DNA of 64,000 nucleotides from JAODBQ01 sp047602055. GTDB taxonomy: Bacteria; Actinomycetota; Acidimicrobiia; Acidimicrobiales; Ilumatobacteraceae. Of this stretch, positions 43,669-52,272 are shown in pieces. A program made the translations under genes and the position numbers. The notes beneath the pieces are model-generated. The model did no database searches, was not told where the DNA came from, and saw only the letters and a list, made by a program, of their open reading frames with translations. Each line of letters opens with the position of its first letter. The first letter of the stretch is position 1. The stretch lies in the NCBI GenBank assembly GCA_047602055.1, contig JASGIG010000001.1, positions 930,001-994,000 of the forward strand, written 5' to 3'.

Positions 43669-43750
43669 GCCGGCGCAGCGTACGGGCTACGACGTCGAGC
43701 GCTGACCACGTGGCGCGGGTGGCGAGCACCCCTCCGTGGGCGAGCACTGG

Positions 43751-43833
43751 CTCAAGACGCGGCGAGCGCCGAAGCGGAGCGGACGCGGTGAGTACGGCAG
43801 GCGAGGCGAGCAGCTTCGCTGCGACATGAGCGT
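43751..43833 (-). repeat. Dispersed 3 prime repeat family A, copy 6
   Basis: Minus-strand orientation, beginning 12 bp past the DoxX stop. Contains GACGCGGCGAGCGCCGAAG, GTGAGTACGGCAGGCGAGG and the hairpin GCAGC-TTC-GCTGC (43810-43822). Reading in the direction of the DoxX gene it lies directly 3 prime of that gene. Confidence 0.75.
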
Positions 43834-43845
43834 GAACAGGACGGC

Positions 43846-44367
43846 TCAGGTGCCGGGGAGGGAGGGGAGCGAGTGGTACGCCGACGTCACAGCGTCGGCG
43901 ACGGAGTGGGCGGCGTCGCCGAGTGCCTCCGCCGCCTGGCCGGCCGCCCGGCGACCCTGCCAGAACACCGACGGGCGCCCGCCGGTGTCGAGCGCCACGG
44001 CCAGCAGGCCGCCGAGCATCCCGGCGTTCTTGGCGAAGTGGATCAGCTGCTCGCGCCGCGCCGCACCCTCGGCCTCCCAGAAGCGGTGGCCGGCGAGCGT
44101 CGTCGGCACCAGCGACGCGGCCAGCGCCAGCGACGCGGCCCGCGGGAACAGCCCGAGCGCGAGCAGCGCCCCGGCGCCGACCTGCACGCCGGCGTTGAGC
44201 TTGACCAGCGTCTCCGGATCGGTCGGCAACCCGATCTGCTCGGCGATCGGGACGCCGACGTCCTCGGCAGCCGGGGTGACCCTGGCGGGCGCCTTCAGGG
44301 CGTTGATCCCGCCGACGATGAACGGGGCGGCGAGCAGCGCACGGGACAGGGAACGGGGTCCGAACAC
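43846..44367 (-). CDS. DoxX-family membrane protein
   Basis: 173 aa with four hydrophobic stretches (ALLAAPFIVGGINALK; VGAGALLALGLFPRAASLAL; AGMLGGLLAVALD). The pattern KLNAGVQVGAGALLALGLFPR is typical of DoxX-like proteins, which are linked in mycobacteria to thiol and redox homeostasis. The last 40 residues are a soluble Ala-rich tail. Function of the family is only partly understood. Confidence 0.82.
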   Translation of the reverse strand: MFGPRSLSRALLAAPFIVGGINALKAPARVTPAAEDVGVPIAEQIGLPTDPETLVKLNAGVQVGAGALLALGLFPRAASLALAASLVPTTLAGHRFWEAEGAARREQLIHFAKNAGMLGGLLAVALDTGGRPSVFWQGRRAAGQAAEALGDAAHSVADAVTSAYHSLPSLPGT

Positions 44368-44445
44368 ATGCGCCCACTACCCGGTCCGGGCAGCACCTAA
44401 CCGGCCGGCAGGCCCGGCGTCCGCAGACCTGGTAGCAAGGAGGGC

Positions 44446-45615
44446 ATGCCCGACGTCTCGGGGCCGCTCGGGCCCGTTCGCGGGATCGTGCTCGGCGGCG
44501 CCACGCCGGAGCCGCCACGACCCGGCCGGGAGCACTCGTGGGCGGACGTCCCCTGGCGGACGATCGTCGCCTCCGTCGGCGTCGTGCTGGCCACGTACGT
44601 ACTCGTCCAGATCGTGCTGATGACCGTCCAGGTGATCGCCTGGATCTCCATCGCCGCGTTCGCCGCGGTGGTGCTCGCCCCGGCGGTCAGTCGGGTGCAG
44701 GCCCGCGTCGGCGGTCGTCGGGGGCTGGCCACCGGCATCGTCGTGCTCTCCACGCTCGCCGTCGTGATCGGCGTGCTGTCGGTGTTCCTGCTCCCGGTGC
44801 GCAATCAGCTCATCGACGTGATCACCGACCTGCCCGGCACGATCCGCGACGCCGCCGCCGGCCGCGGCACGTTCGGGCGTCTCGTCACCCGGCTGCACCT
44901 CAACAACTACGTGCAGGAGCACGAGGTCGAGCTGCGCCGGGCCGCCGACCGTCTCAGCAGCTCGTCGTTCGAGCTGGCCACAGCGCTGATCAGCGGGCTC
45001 ATCGCCTTCGTGACGATCACGGTCGTCACCTTCTTCCTGCTCAGCCAGTCGAGCGCGCTCGGCAAGGCGGTGCTCGGCGCGCTGCCGCGCCGGCGACGCG
45101 AGTCGGTGAAGCGGGTCGCGCTCGACGCCGGCCAGGCGATCAGCGGCTACATGGTCGGCAACCTGCTGATCAGCCTGATCGCCGGCGCCACCACGTTCGT
45201 CTGCCTGCTGATCCTCGGCGTGCCGGCGCCGTTCGTCCTCGCCGTGTGGGTGGCGTTCGTCGACCTGATCCCGCTGGTCGGGGCGATCCTCGGCGCGGTC
45301 GTGGTGGTCGGCGCCGGCTTCCTGCACAGCACCACGGCGGGGATCGTCACGCTCGTGTTCTTCGTCGTCTACCAGCAGCTGGAGAACAGTGTGATCTACC
45401 CGGCGGTGATGGCCCGGCGGGTGAAGGCCAACCCGCTCGTCGTGCTGCTCAGCTTCCTGCTCGGGGTGACGATCTTCGGCTGGATCGGGGCGTTGCTCGC
45501 CGTGCCCGTGTCCGGCGCGGCGCTCGTGGCGATGAAGTCGATCCAGCACGAGCGCCAGCAGGCCCGGTTGACGTTGACGGCCGTCGACGAGTCGGCAGCG
45601 CGCCACGCCGGCTGA
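44446..45615 (+). CDS. AI-2E family transporter
   Basis: 389 aa permease of the PF01594 family with about eight membrane segments. Recognisable parts are AFAAVVLAPAVSRVQ, a polar helical middle LHLNNYVQEHEVELRRAADR, the VAFVDLIPLVGAILGAVVVV loop and the VFFVVYQQLENSVIYPAVMA motif near the C-terminus. Members export AI-2, ions or unknown solutes. It starts about 80 bp from the divergent DoxX gene and converges on the GT39 gene. Confidence 0.9.
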   Translation: MPDVSGPLGPVRGIVLGGATPEPPRPGREHSWADVPWRTIVASVGVVLATYVLVQIVLMTVQVIAWISIAAFAAVVLAPAVSRVQARVGGRRGLATGIVVLSTLAVVIGVLSVFLLPVRNQLIDVITDLPGTIRDAAAGRGTFGRLVTRLHLNNYVQEHEVELRRAADRLSSSSFELATALISGLIAFVTITVVTFFLLSQSSALGKAVLGALPRRRRESVKRVALDAGQAISGYMVGNLLISLIAGATTFVCLLILGVPAPFVLAVWVAFVDLIPLVGAILGAVVVVGAGFLHSTTAGIVTLVFFVVYQQLENSVIYPAVMARRVKANPLVVLLSFLLGVTIFGWIGALLAVPVSGAALVAMKSIQHERQQARLTLTAVDESAARHAG

Positions 45616-45634
45616 ACGAGCGCGCGGCGAGTGC

Positions 45635-47569
45635 CTAGGACAGCCCCGGGTTCGGGCTCACCTCGATGAAGTCGTCGGCGTGGCCGGCGCAGTCGTAGAT
45701 GGTGCCGGTCCAGCGCGCCGGCAGGCCGATCGCCCGGTCGCAGTAGCGCTGCGCGGCCGCCATGATCGGCGCCGCGCCGACCCCGCGCGTCGGACCGCGC
45801 TGGGTGCCCTGCACGAGGAAGTAGCGCACCTCGCCGTCGGCGATCAGCTCGCCGATCGAACTCGTCGACGCCGCCGGGTCGGTGCCCATGAAGCCGCCGA
45901 GCGCCATCACCGACAGGCCCTGGTCGGCCATCAGCCCGGATCCCTGCTGGGCGGTGGACGTGACCAGCTGCCAGCGCAGGCCGTCGCCGTGCTCGGTCAA
46001 CCAGGCAGCCAGTTGTGGGTCGCCGTCGGACAGCGCCGAGCCGAACGTCGTGCCGGCGATGCCTTGGCGGGGCCCGGCCTGGGGCAGCGTGGCGTTCATC
46101 ACCGGGTTGGCCAGCTCGCTCGCCGCCCACACGGTCGGGGTGAGCAGCAGCACGGCGAGGAGCGCGGCGACGGTGGCGGCGATCGTCCACGGGCGCGAGC
46201 TGCGTCCGACGACGTAGGCGAGGGCGGCCGCGGCGAGGATCGCGCCGACGATCAGCAGCCAGCGCGTCCAGCCGTAGAAGCCCGGGTGGCGAGCACTGAG
46301 GAACAGCTGCAGCACGACCGTGCCGGTGCCCGCAGCAGCGACGGCGAGCCACCAGTTCGGCTCGCGGCGCACGAGCGACACCAACGAGACGACGCCGATC
46401 CCGACGAGCGCGGCGACGGCCGGCCCCATCAGCGCCGTGTAGTAGGCGTGGAACGTCCCGAGCGCGTTGCTGAACACGTAGCCGACGACGACCAGCCACC
46501 CGGCCCACAGCAGGACCATCGCCAGGCGGCGCTGGTCGCGGCGGTGGCGGACGATCGCGGCGATGCCGCCGACGATCACCAGCGGACCGAGCCACGCGAT
46601 CTGGGCGGCGAGCGCGTCGGACAGCAGCCGGAATGGTCCGGGCTGGCCGCCGAACACGCCGCCGAGCTGGCTGATCGGGCCGCCCGGGATGTACCCGCCG
46701 TTGCCCTCGACCCGCCCGAGCCCGTTGTATCCGAAGATCAGGTCGAGCACCGTGTTGTTCGCACTCCCGCCGACCCACGGCCGCGACGACGCCGGCACCG
46801 CATCCACGATCAGGATCCACGGCAGCGACGTGACGATCGCGACCGCGCCGAACACGACGGCATGGACGATCCGCCGCGTCCACGTCGAGGTGGCGACGAG
46901 GATCGCCAGGCCCATCCCCGGCACGACGAGGTAGGCCGCGAGCATCTTCGTGTTGAACGCCAGCCCGACGAACGAGCCGGCGAGCACGATCCACCACAGC
47001 GCTCGGCGGGGCGAGGCGAACGCCCGCTGCAAGGCCCACACCACCGAGAGCAGGAGCAGCAGGAGCCACGGTTCGGGCAGGTTGAGCCGGTTGACGGCGA
47101 CGTTGACGGGCGACAGCGCCAGGACCAGCGCCGAGATCGTCGCCGCGACCAGGCCGAACTGGCGGCGGATCACCACCCACAGGAGGGCGACGGCACCGGC
47201 ACCGGCCAGCGCCGACGGCAGCAGCACGCTCCAGCTGTTGACGCCGAAGATCCGCGCCGACAGCGCGGTGACCCACAGCGGCAGCGGCGGCTTGTCGACG
47301 CTGATGTAGCCGGGCGGGTCGAGGGCTGCGAAGAACCAGTTGCCCCAGCTGTGCGTCATCGCCCGCGTCGCCGCCGTGTAGTACTGGTTGCCGAGGCCGT
47401 TGAGCCCGAGCCGCCAGGTGTTCATCACCAGGGCGACGAGGGTGACACCGGCCAGGCTCACGGCGGACAGGCGGCGCAGCGAGCGCTCGTCTCGGCCGGC
47501 GCCGAGCTCGGTGGCGATGATCGGATCGGCCTCGGGCACGGCGACCGGTGCGGTGCCGGCGTGGGTCAT
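45635..47569 (-). CDS. GT39-type (ArnT/PMT-like) membrane glycosyltransferase
   Basis: 644 aa with many membrane segments. The N-terminal loop GNQYYTAATRAMTHSWGNWF with DPPGYISVDKPPLPLWV is the donor/acceptor-binding region (the D-x-P type acidic motif) of the ArnT/PMT superfamily, which moves a sugar from a polyprenyl phosphate carrier to a lipid or protein outside the membrane. The C-terminal 150 residues are an extracytoplasmic domain (PRQGIAGTTFGSALSDGDPQ). The GT2-GtrA protein at 48568 could make its polyprenyl-linked donor. Confidence 0.9.
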   Translation of the reverse strand: MTHAGTAPVAVPEADPIIATELGAGRDERSLRRLSAVSLAGVTLVALVMNTWRLGLNGLGNQYYTAATRAMTHSWGNWFFAALDPPGYISVDKPPLPLWVTALSARIFGVNSWSVLLPSALAGAGAVALLWVVIRRQFGLVAATISALVLALSPVNVAVNRLNLPEPWLLLLLLSVVWALQRAFASPRRALWWIVLAGSFVGLAFNTKMLAAYLVVPGMGLAILVATSTWTRRIVHAVVFGAVAIVTSLPWILIVDAVPASSRPWVGGSANNTVLDLIFGYNGLGRVEGNGGYIPGGPISQLGGVFGGQPGPFRLLSDALAAQIAWLGPLVIVGGIAAIVRHRRDQRRLAMVLLWAGWLVVVGYVFSNALGTFHAYYTALMGPAVAALVGIGVVSLVSLVRREPNWWLAVAAAGTGTVVLQLFLSARHPGFYGWTRWLLIVGAILAAAALAYVVGRSSRPWTIAATVAALLAVLLLTPTVWAASELANPVMNATLPQAGPRQGIAGTTFGSALSDGDPQLAAWLTEHGDGLRWQLVTSTAQQGSGLMADQGLSVMALGGFMGTDPAASTSSIGELIADGEVRYFLVQGTQRGPTRGVGAAPIMAAAQRYCDRAIGLPARWTGTIYDCAGHADDFIEVSPNPGLS

Positions 47570-47730
47570 CGTGCGTTCGGCGGTGGCGCTCAGCGGGTCA
47601 CCGCAGCCCGGGGACGGTCCACGTGTTCACGGGTGTGGGCGGTCATTGGGGGACTCATCTGGGGGAATCGGTGCCCAGACGGTACCGACATCCGGCCTCG
47701 TTGTCCTACCGCCCGGAGCGGGTGTGCCAC

Positions 47731-47745
47731 GCGCCGCAGCGGCGC
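47731..47745 (-). terminator. Short hairpin after the OmpR-type regulator
   Basis: GCGCCGC-A-GCGGCGC palindrome, 12 bp past the regulator stop codon. Short loop and no T-run; weak evidence for termination. Confidence 0.35.
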
Positions 47746-47756
47746 CCGCGGCCCTG

Positions 47757-48485
47757 CTACGCGCCTTCCGTCCCCGGCGGGAGGCGCAGCGTGTAGCCGA
47801 CGCCGCGAACCGTGTGGATCAGCGGCACCTCGTCCTCGCCGTCGATCTTGTGGCGCAGGTACGAGATGTAGGTCTCCAGCACGGAGGCGTTGCCGGCGAA
47901 CGTGTAGTCCCAGACCGCCTCGAGGATCTGGTCGCGGGTCATCACCCGGCGGGCATTGGACAGCAGGTAGTGGAGCAGCTTGAACTCCGTCGGGGTCAGC
48001 TCCACGAGCCGGCCGGCGCGCCAGACGTCGCGGGTGTCCTCGTCGAGCACGAGGTCGTGGTACGTCAGCTTGGCATCGCCGCTCAGCCCGCCGCCCTGGG
48101 CGCGGCGCAGGACGGCCTTCACCCGCTCGACGAGCTCCTCGATCGAGAACGGCTTGGTGACGTAGTCGTCGACGCCGAGCCGCAGCCCCTCGACCTTGTC
48201 GGCGGTGGCGTCACGCGCCGTGAGGAAGATCACCGGCACCCGCGTGCCGGAGCGCTCGTCGCTGCGCAGCCGGCGGGCGACCTCGAAGCCGTCGAGGTCG
48301 GGGAGCATCACGTCGAGCAGGATCAGGTCTGGTCGGCGCTGCTGGACGGCGGCGAGCGCCTCGCGCCCGGTGGCCGCCCGCTGCACCTCGAAGCCGTTGA
48401 AGCCGAGAGCCATCGCCACGAGCTCGGTGATGTGCTCCTCGTCGTCAACGGCCAAGACGAACGGCTTGGCGCGGTCCTTCTGCAC
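47757..48485 (-). CDS. OmpR/PhoB-type response regulator
   Basis: 242 aa. The receiver domain has VLAVDDEEHITELVAMAL, phospho-Asp in LILLDVMLPDLDG, Thr in VIFLTARDATADKVEG and Lys in DDYVTKPFSIEELVER. The winged-helix output domain has LTPTEFKLLHYLLSNARRV and the terminal HTVRGVGYTLRLP. The histidine kinase at 49949 is the probable partner, with the GT2-GtrA gene lying between them on the opposite strand. Genes for cell-envelope sugar transfer around it are candidate targets. Confidence 0.93.
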   Translation of the reverse strand: MQKDRAKPFVLAVDDEEHITELVAMALGFNGFEVQRAATGREALAAVQQRRPDLILLDVMLPDLDGFEVARRLRSDERSGTRVPVIFLTARDATADKVEGLRLGVDDYVTKPFSIEELVERVKAVLRRAQGGGLSGDAKLTYHDLVLDEDTRDVWRAGRLVELTPTEFKLLHYLLSNARRVMTRDQILEAVWDYTFAGNASVLETYISYLRHKIDGEDEVPLIHTVRGVGYTLRLPPGTEGA

Positions 48486-48567
48486 GCGCCGACCATACCT
48501 GTGAGCGGGGACTGGGTCTCAGTGTTCTCCAAGCCGTGGCGGAGCGGCACCCCGAGCGCGTGCGAGA

Positions 48568-49917
48568 ATGCTCGTAGGCATGGCCGCAGCTGCCACGCTC
48601 ATCGTGAACAACATGTCCCCCTCCGAGACGACCCCGACGCCGCCGACGCCGGTCGTGGACCGGTTCGTTGCTGCCTGCGCAGCCACGAACGGGCGCGGCC
48701 TGCTGTTCGAACCCGAGACACCGGCCCACCAGCCGGTGGTCGACATCGTCATCCCCGTCTACAACGAGCAGGCGGTGCTGCCCGAGTCGATCGCCCGGCT
48801 GCACCAGTACCTCACCGCCAGCTTCCCGTTCTCGTGGCGCATCACCATCGGCGACAACGCCTCGACCGACGCGACATGGCCCGTCGCCTGTCAGCTGGCC
48901 CAGGATCTGACGGGTGTCCGAGCGCTGCACCTCGACGCCAAGGGCCGCGGCCGGGCCCTGCGTGCTGCATGGTCGAGCAGCGACGCCGCGGTCGTCGCCT
49001 ACATGGACGTCGACCTGTCGACGGACCTCGACGCGCTGCTGCCGCTCGTCGCCCCGCTCGTGTCCGGCCACAGCGACGTCGCCATCGGCACCCGCCTGGC
49101 GAGCACCGCCCAGGTCAGCCGTGGGCCGCGCCGTGAGGCGGTGTCGCGGGTCTACAACCTGATCCTGCGCGCCGCTCTCCACGCCGGGTTCTCCGACGCC
49201 CAGTGCGGCTTCAAGGCCGTGCGCACCGACGTCGCCACGGCGTTGCTGCCGCTGGTCGAGGACCAGGGGTGGTTCTTCGACACCGAGCTGCTCGTGCTCG
49301 CCGAGCACAACGGGATGCGCATCCACGAGGTGCCGGTCGACTGGGTCGACGACCCGGACAGCCGGGTGCACATCGCCTCGACGGCGCGCGACGACCTGCG
49401 CGGCGTGTGGCGGCTGCTGCGCAGCTTCGCCCGCGGCGAGGGCGTGCTCCCGGCGCCGCTGACCGATACGCCACCGGCGGAGAAGCGCCCGACGATGGAG
49501 CAGCTCGTCCGCTTCGTGTCGATCGGGGCGGTGTCGACGCTGCTGTTCGCCGTGCTGTTCCTGTTGTTGCACGGCGAGGTCGGGGCGGTGGCCGCCGACG
49601 TCATCGCGCTGGCGGTGTGCACCGTGGTCAACACTGCGGCGAACCGTCGGCTGACGTTCGACCTGCGCGGTCGCACTCGCCGGGTTCGCCACCAGGTGCG
49701 CGGGCTGATCGCCGCGCTGCTGCCGCTCGGCCTCAACCTCCTCGCGCTCGCCGTCGCCGCCGCGTTCGGGGTCACCGAGGCCATGCCGCTGGTGCTCGTG
49801 CTGACCGCGGCGAACGCCATCGCCAGCCTGGTCAAGTTCGTGTTGCTCCAGCACTGGGTGTTCCTCGTCCGCCCCGCGGTGCGACCCATCGCCCACCACC
49901 CGGTAGCCTCGCGCTGA
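48568..49917 (+). CDS. GT2 glycosyltransferase fused to a GtrA-like membrane domain
   Basis: 449 aa. Residues about 55-300 are a DPM1-type GT2 domain: VVDIVIPVYNEQAVLPESIA, DNASTDATW, VVAYMDVDLSTDLDALLP (DxD) and SDAQCGFKAVRTDVATALLP. After the linker, about residues 310-440 contain four membrane segments of the GtrA family (LVRFVSIGAVSTLLFAVLFL; VNTAANRRLTFDL; LVKFVLLQHWVFLV). This architecture synthesises a polyprenyl-phosphate sugar and may assist its flipping. A start at 48614 (MSPSETT) is also possible. Confidence 0.92.
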   Translation: MLVGMAAAATLIVNNMSPSETTPTPPTPVVDRFVAACAATNGRGLLFEPETPAHQPVVDIVIPVYNEQAVLPESIARLHQYLTASFPFSWRITIGDNASTDATWPVACQLAQDLTGVRALHLDAKGRGRALRAAWSSSDAAVVAYMDVDLSTDLDALLPLVAPLVSGHSDVAIGTRLASTAQVSRGPRREAVSRVYNLILRAALHAGFSDAQCGFKAVRTDVATALLPLVEDQGWFFDTELLVLAEHNGMRIHEVPVDWVDDPDSRVHIASTARDDLRGVWRLLRSFARGEGVLPAPLTDTPPAEKRPTMEQLVRFVSIGAVSTLLFAVLFLLLHGEVGAVAADVIALAVCTVVNTAANRRLTFDLRGRTRRVRHQVRGLIAALLPLGLNLLALAVAAAFGVTEAMPLVLVLTAANAIASLVKFVLLQHWVFLVRPAVRPIAHHPVASR

Positions 49918-49948
49918 CGGAACGGGACACAACGCGGGAGCTGGGATC

Positions 49949-51409
49949 GTGAAGGGCGTGAGCCTGCGCGTCCGACTCGTCGCCGCGCTCGCCGCGCTGC
50001 TCGTCGCCGGTCTGGCGCTGTTCGGCTTCGCCACCTACAGCATCTACGCCCGCCTCCAGCACCAGCGCCTCGACGACAGCCTGAAGGCCGCAGCGCCGAC
50101 CGCCTCGCGCCGGTTGCTGGGGAGCGACGGGCGCCCACCGGAACAGGTGGTGTCGCCCACCGATGGCACGGACTTCGACGGCGCGGACCTCCCCAACCGT
50201 CCCGGCCCACCGGACGTCTACGCCGTGCTGCTCGACGCCGACGGCAACGTCGTGAGCGACACCACGACGTTCTCGACGGCCAAGCCGGACCTGCCGGCGC
50301 AGCTGCGGCAGGGTCGCCACTTCGTCGACCTGACGTCGTCGGACGGCTCCGGCGACTGGCGGGCCTATACCGAGTCGCAGCCGGACGGCACGTTCCTGCT
50401 CGTCGCCGTGCAGTCCGGCGACGTCGATGCCTCGCTGAGCCGGCTGATCCTGATCGAGGTGATCGGCGGTGCGGTGCTGATCGCCCTGCTCGTCGGCGGC
50501 TCGTGGTTCGTGCTGCGCCGCGAGTTGCGCCCGTTGGAGACGATGGCCCACACGGCCGTGTCGATCACCGGTGGCGACCTGTCGCAGCGGGTCAGCCCGG
50601 CCGACAACCGCAACGAGGTCGGCCAGCTCGGGCTGGCGCTGAACACGATGCTCGGCGGGCTGGAGCGGTCGTTCGCCGAGCAGCAGGCGACCGAGGAGCG
50701 CCTCCGCCAGTTCCTCGCCGACGCGTCCCACGAGCTGCGCACCCCGCTGACGTCGATCCGCGGCTTCGCCGAGCTGTTCCGGATGGGCGGCGGCGACGGC
50801 GTGCTCGACCGCGACACGATGGTCCGCCGGATCGAGGAGGAGTCGACGCGGATGAACGTGCTCGTCGACGACCTGCTGCTGCTCGCCCGCCTCGACCAGA
50901 CCCGTCCCGCCGAACGCAAGCCGGTCGACCTTGCCGTCCTCGCCGCCGACGCGTGCACCGACGCGGTGGCGGTGGATCCGGCGCGCACCGTGACGTTGGA
51001 GGCGCCGCGGCCCGTCGTCGTCGCCGGCGATCGTGATCACCTCCGCCAGGCGATCGCCAACCTGATGGTCAACGCCCTGCGACACACGCCGGCGGGCAGC
51101 CCGATCGAGGTGAGCGCGGCCGTGACCGGTGGCCAGGCCCTCGTCCGTGTCCGCGACCACGGGCCGGGCCTCACCGACGACGCCCTCGCCCATGTCTTCG
51201 ACCGCTTCTGGCGCGCCGACGAGGCCCGCCGCCGTGGCGGCGTCGGCCTCGGCCTGTCGATCGTCGCGGCCATCGCCGACGAGCACCAGGGCACCGCGAC
51301 GGTGGCCAACGCCGAGGGCGGCGGAGCGGCCTTCACGCTCACCCTGCCCTTGGCGGGCTCAGCACTCGTCCAACACGCGGCGAACGCCGAAGCGCAGCGG
51401 AGGCGGTGA
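49949..51409 (+). CDS. HAMP-containing sensor histidine kinase
   Basis: 486 aa from a GTG start. One membrane helix near residues 5-30 and one near 165-185 bracket a sensor loop of about 130 residues. A HAMP segment (LRPLETMAHTAVSITGGDLS) follows, then HisKA with phospho-His261 in FLADASHELRTPLTSIRGFA and an HATPase with NLMVNALRHTPAG, VRDHGPGLTDDALAHVFDRF and GGVGLGLSIVAAIADEH. The last 12 codons come from repeat copy 7 (ending AANAEAQRRR), so the stop is inside the repeat. Partner of the regulator at 47757. Confidence 0.93.
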   Translation: MKGVSLRVRLVAALAALLVAGLALFGFATYSIYARLQHQRLDDSLKAAAPTASRRLLGSDGRPPEQVVSPTDGTDFDGADLPNRPGPPDVYAVLLDADGNVVSDTTTFSTAKPDLPAQLRQGRHFVDLTSSDGSGDWRAYTESQPDGTFLLVAVQSGDVDASLSRLILIEVIGGAVLIALLVGGSWFVLRRELRPLETMAHTAVSITGGDLSQRVSPADNRNEVGQLGLALNTMLGGLERSFAEQQATEERLRQFLADASHELRTPLTSIRGFAELFRMGGGDGVLDRDTMVRRIEEESTRMNVLVDDLLLLARLDQTRPAERKPVDLAVLAADACTDAVAVDPARTVTLEAPRPVVVAGDRDHLRQAIANLMVNALRHTPAGSPIEVSAAVTGGQALVRVRDHGPGLTDDALAHVFDRFWRADEARRRGGVGLGLSIVAAIADEHQGTATVANAEGGGAAFTLTLPLAGSALVQHAANAEAQRRR

Positions 51410-51456
51410 GCACGGCAGGCGTCGGGAGCAGCTTGGCTGCGACCGGAGCACGGAAC
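51369..51456 (-). repeat. Dispersed 3 prime repeat family A, copy 7
   Basis: Minus-strand orientation, beginning about 13 bp past the PlsC stop. It shows ACACGCGGCGAACGCCGAAG, GTGAGCACGGCAGGCGTCGG and the hairpin GCAGC-TTG-GCTGC (51428-51440). The left end overlaps the last 40 bases of the histidine kinase gene and provides its C-terminus and stop. Confidence 0.78.
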
Positions 51457-51468
51457 AGGGGCTGAGCC

Positions 51469-52251
51469 TCACGTCGTTTGCATCAGCGCCAGCTCGTCGG
51501 CGATGCGACTGCGGACCTTGTCGCGCAGGATCGGCAGGTCGTCGAGCGTCATCCCCTCGGTCTCGATCGGCTCGAGCACGCGCACCTCGGCGTCGACGAC
51601 GCCGAAGCGCCAGTCGCCCGATCGCAGCGCGCCGCGGGTGCCGTGCACGGCGAGCGGCAGGATCGGCGCGCCGGTCTCGATCGCCAGGCGGAACGCACCG
51701 GTCTTGAACTGCCCGAGCCCGCCGTCGCGGCTGCGCGTCCCCTCCGGGAAGATCATCACGCTGACCTTCCTGTCGAGGCGGTCGCGGCACTGCTCCAGCG
51801 CGAGATCGGCACTGGCCCGCTGACCGCGCACGATGCGCACGTCGCCGGCCATGCGCATCAGCCAGCCGACGAGCGGATAGCGGAAGAACGCGTCCTTGGC
51901 GAGCCACTTCATCTCCCACGGCAGGTGGGAGATCAGCAGGATGTCGACGAAGCTCTCGTGGTTGGCGACGACGACGTAGGGCCGCCGCGGATCGTCGATC
52001 TCCAGACCGCTGGTGTGGAACGTCCACAGCGGGTTGAGCAGCTGGTTGACGACGGCGAGCTTGCGCCACAGCAGCCCCGCGGCGTAATGGCCCTTGTCGA
52101 ACGGGGTGCACAGCCGGACGGCGGCGACCATCGGCACCCAGACGATCACGGTGACGCCGAGCACCAGCCAGGACCAGACGGACAGGACGCTGCGGGCCAC
52201 GACGTTGTCGAGCAGGCGAGACGGGCGGTGGGGCATCCGCCATGCTCGCAT
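51469..52251 (-). CDS. 1-acylglycerol-3-phosphate acyltransferase (PlsC family)
   Basis: 260 aa. The acyltransferase motif NHESFVD (His98, Asp103) and the downstream FPEGTRSRDGG are complete, with GAPILPLAVHGTRGAL as the third block. A hydrophobic N-terminal segment (SVWSWLVLGVTVIVWVPMVA) anchors it to the membrane. It acylates lysophosphatidate or a related acceptor in phospholipid synthesis. A start at an internal ATG five codons in (52236) is possible. Confidence 0.93.
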   Translation of the reverse strand: MRAWRMPHRPSRLLDNVVARSVLSVWSWLVLGVTVIVWVPMVAAVRLCTPFDKGHYAAGLLWRKLAVVNQLLNPLWTFHTSGLEIDDPRRPYVVVANHESFVDILLISHLPWEMKWLAKDAFFRYPLVGWLMRMAGDVRIVRGQRASADLALEQCRDRLDRKVSVMIFPEGTRSRDGGLGQFKTGAFRLAIETGAPILPLAVHGTRGALRSGDWRFGVVDAEVRVLEPIETEGMTLDDLPILRDKVRSRIADELALMQTT

Positions 52252-52272
52252 GCGGGATCGCCCCGCCCATCG

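Noticed and set aside
21748..51456. Family A repeats as coding sequence (recurrent RSQPSC..RLPCSPP translation)
   Set aside because: The translation recurs only because the DNA repeats; paired hairpin changes do not preserve the amino acids, and no start codon is kept.
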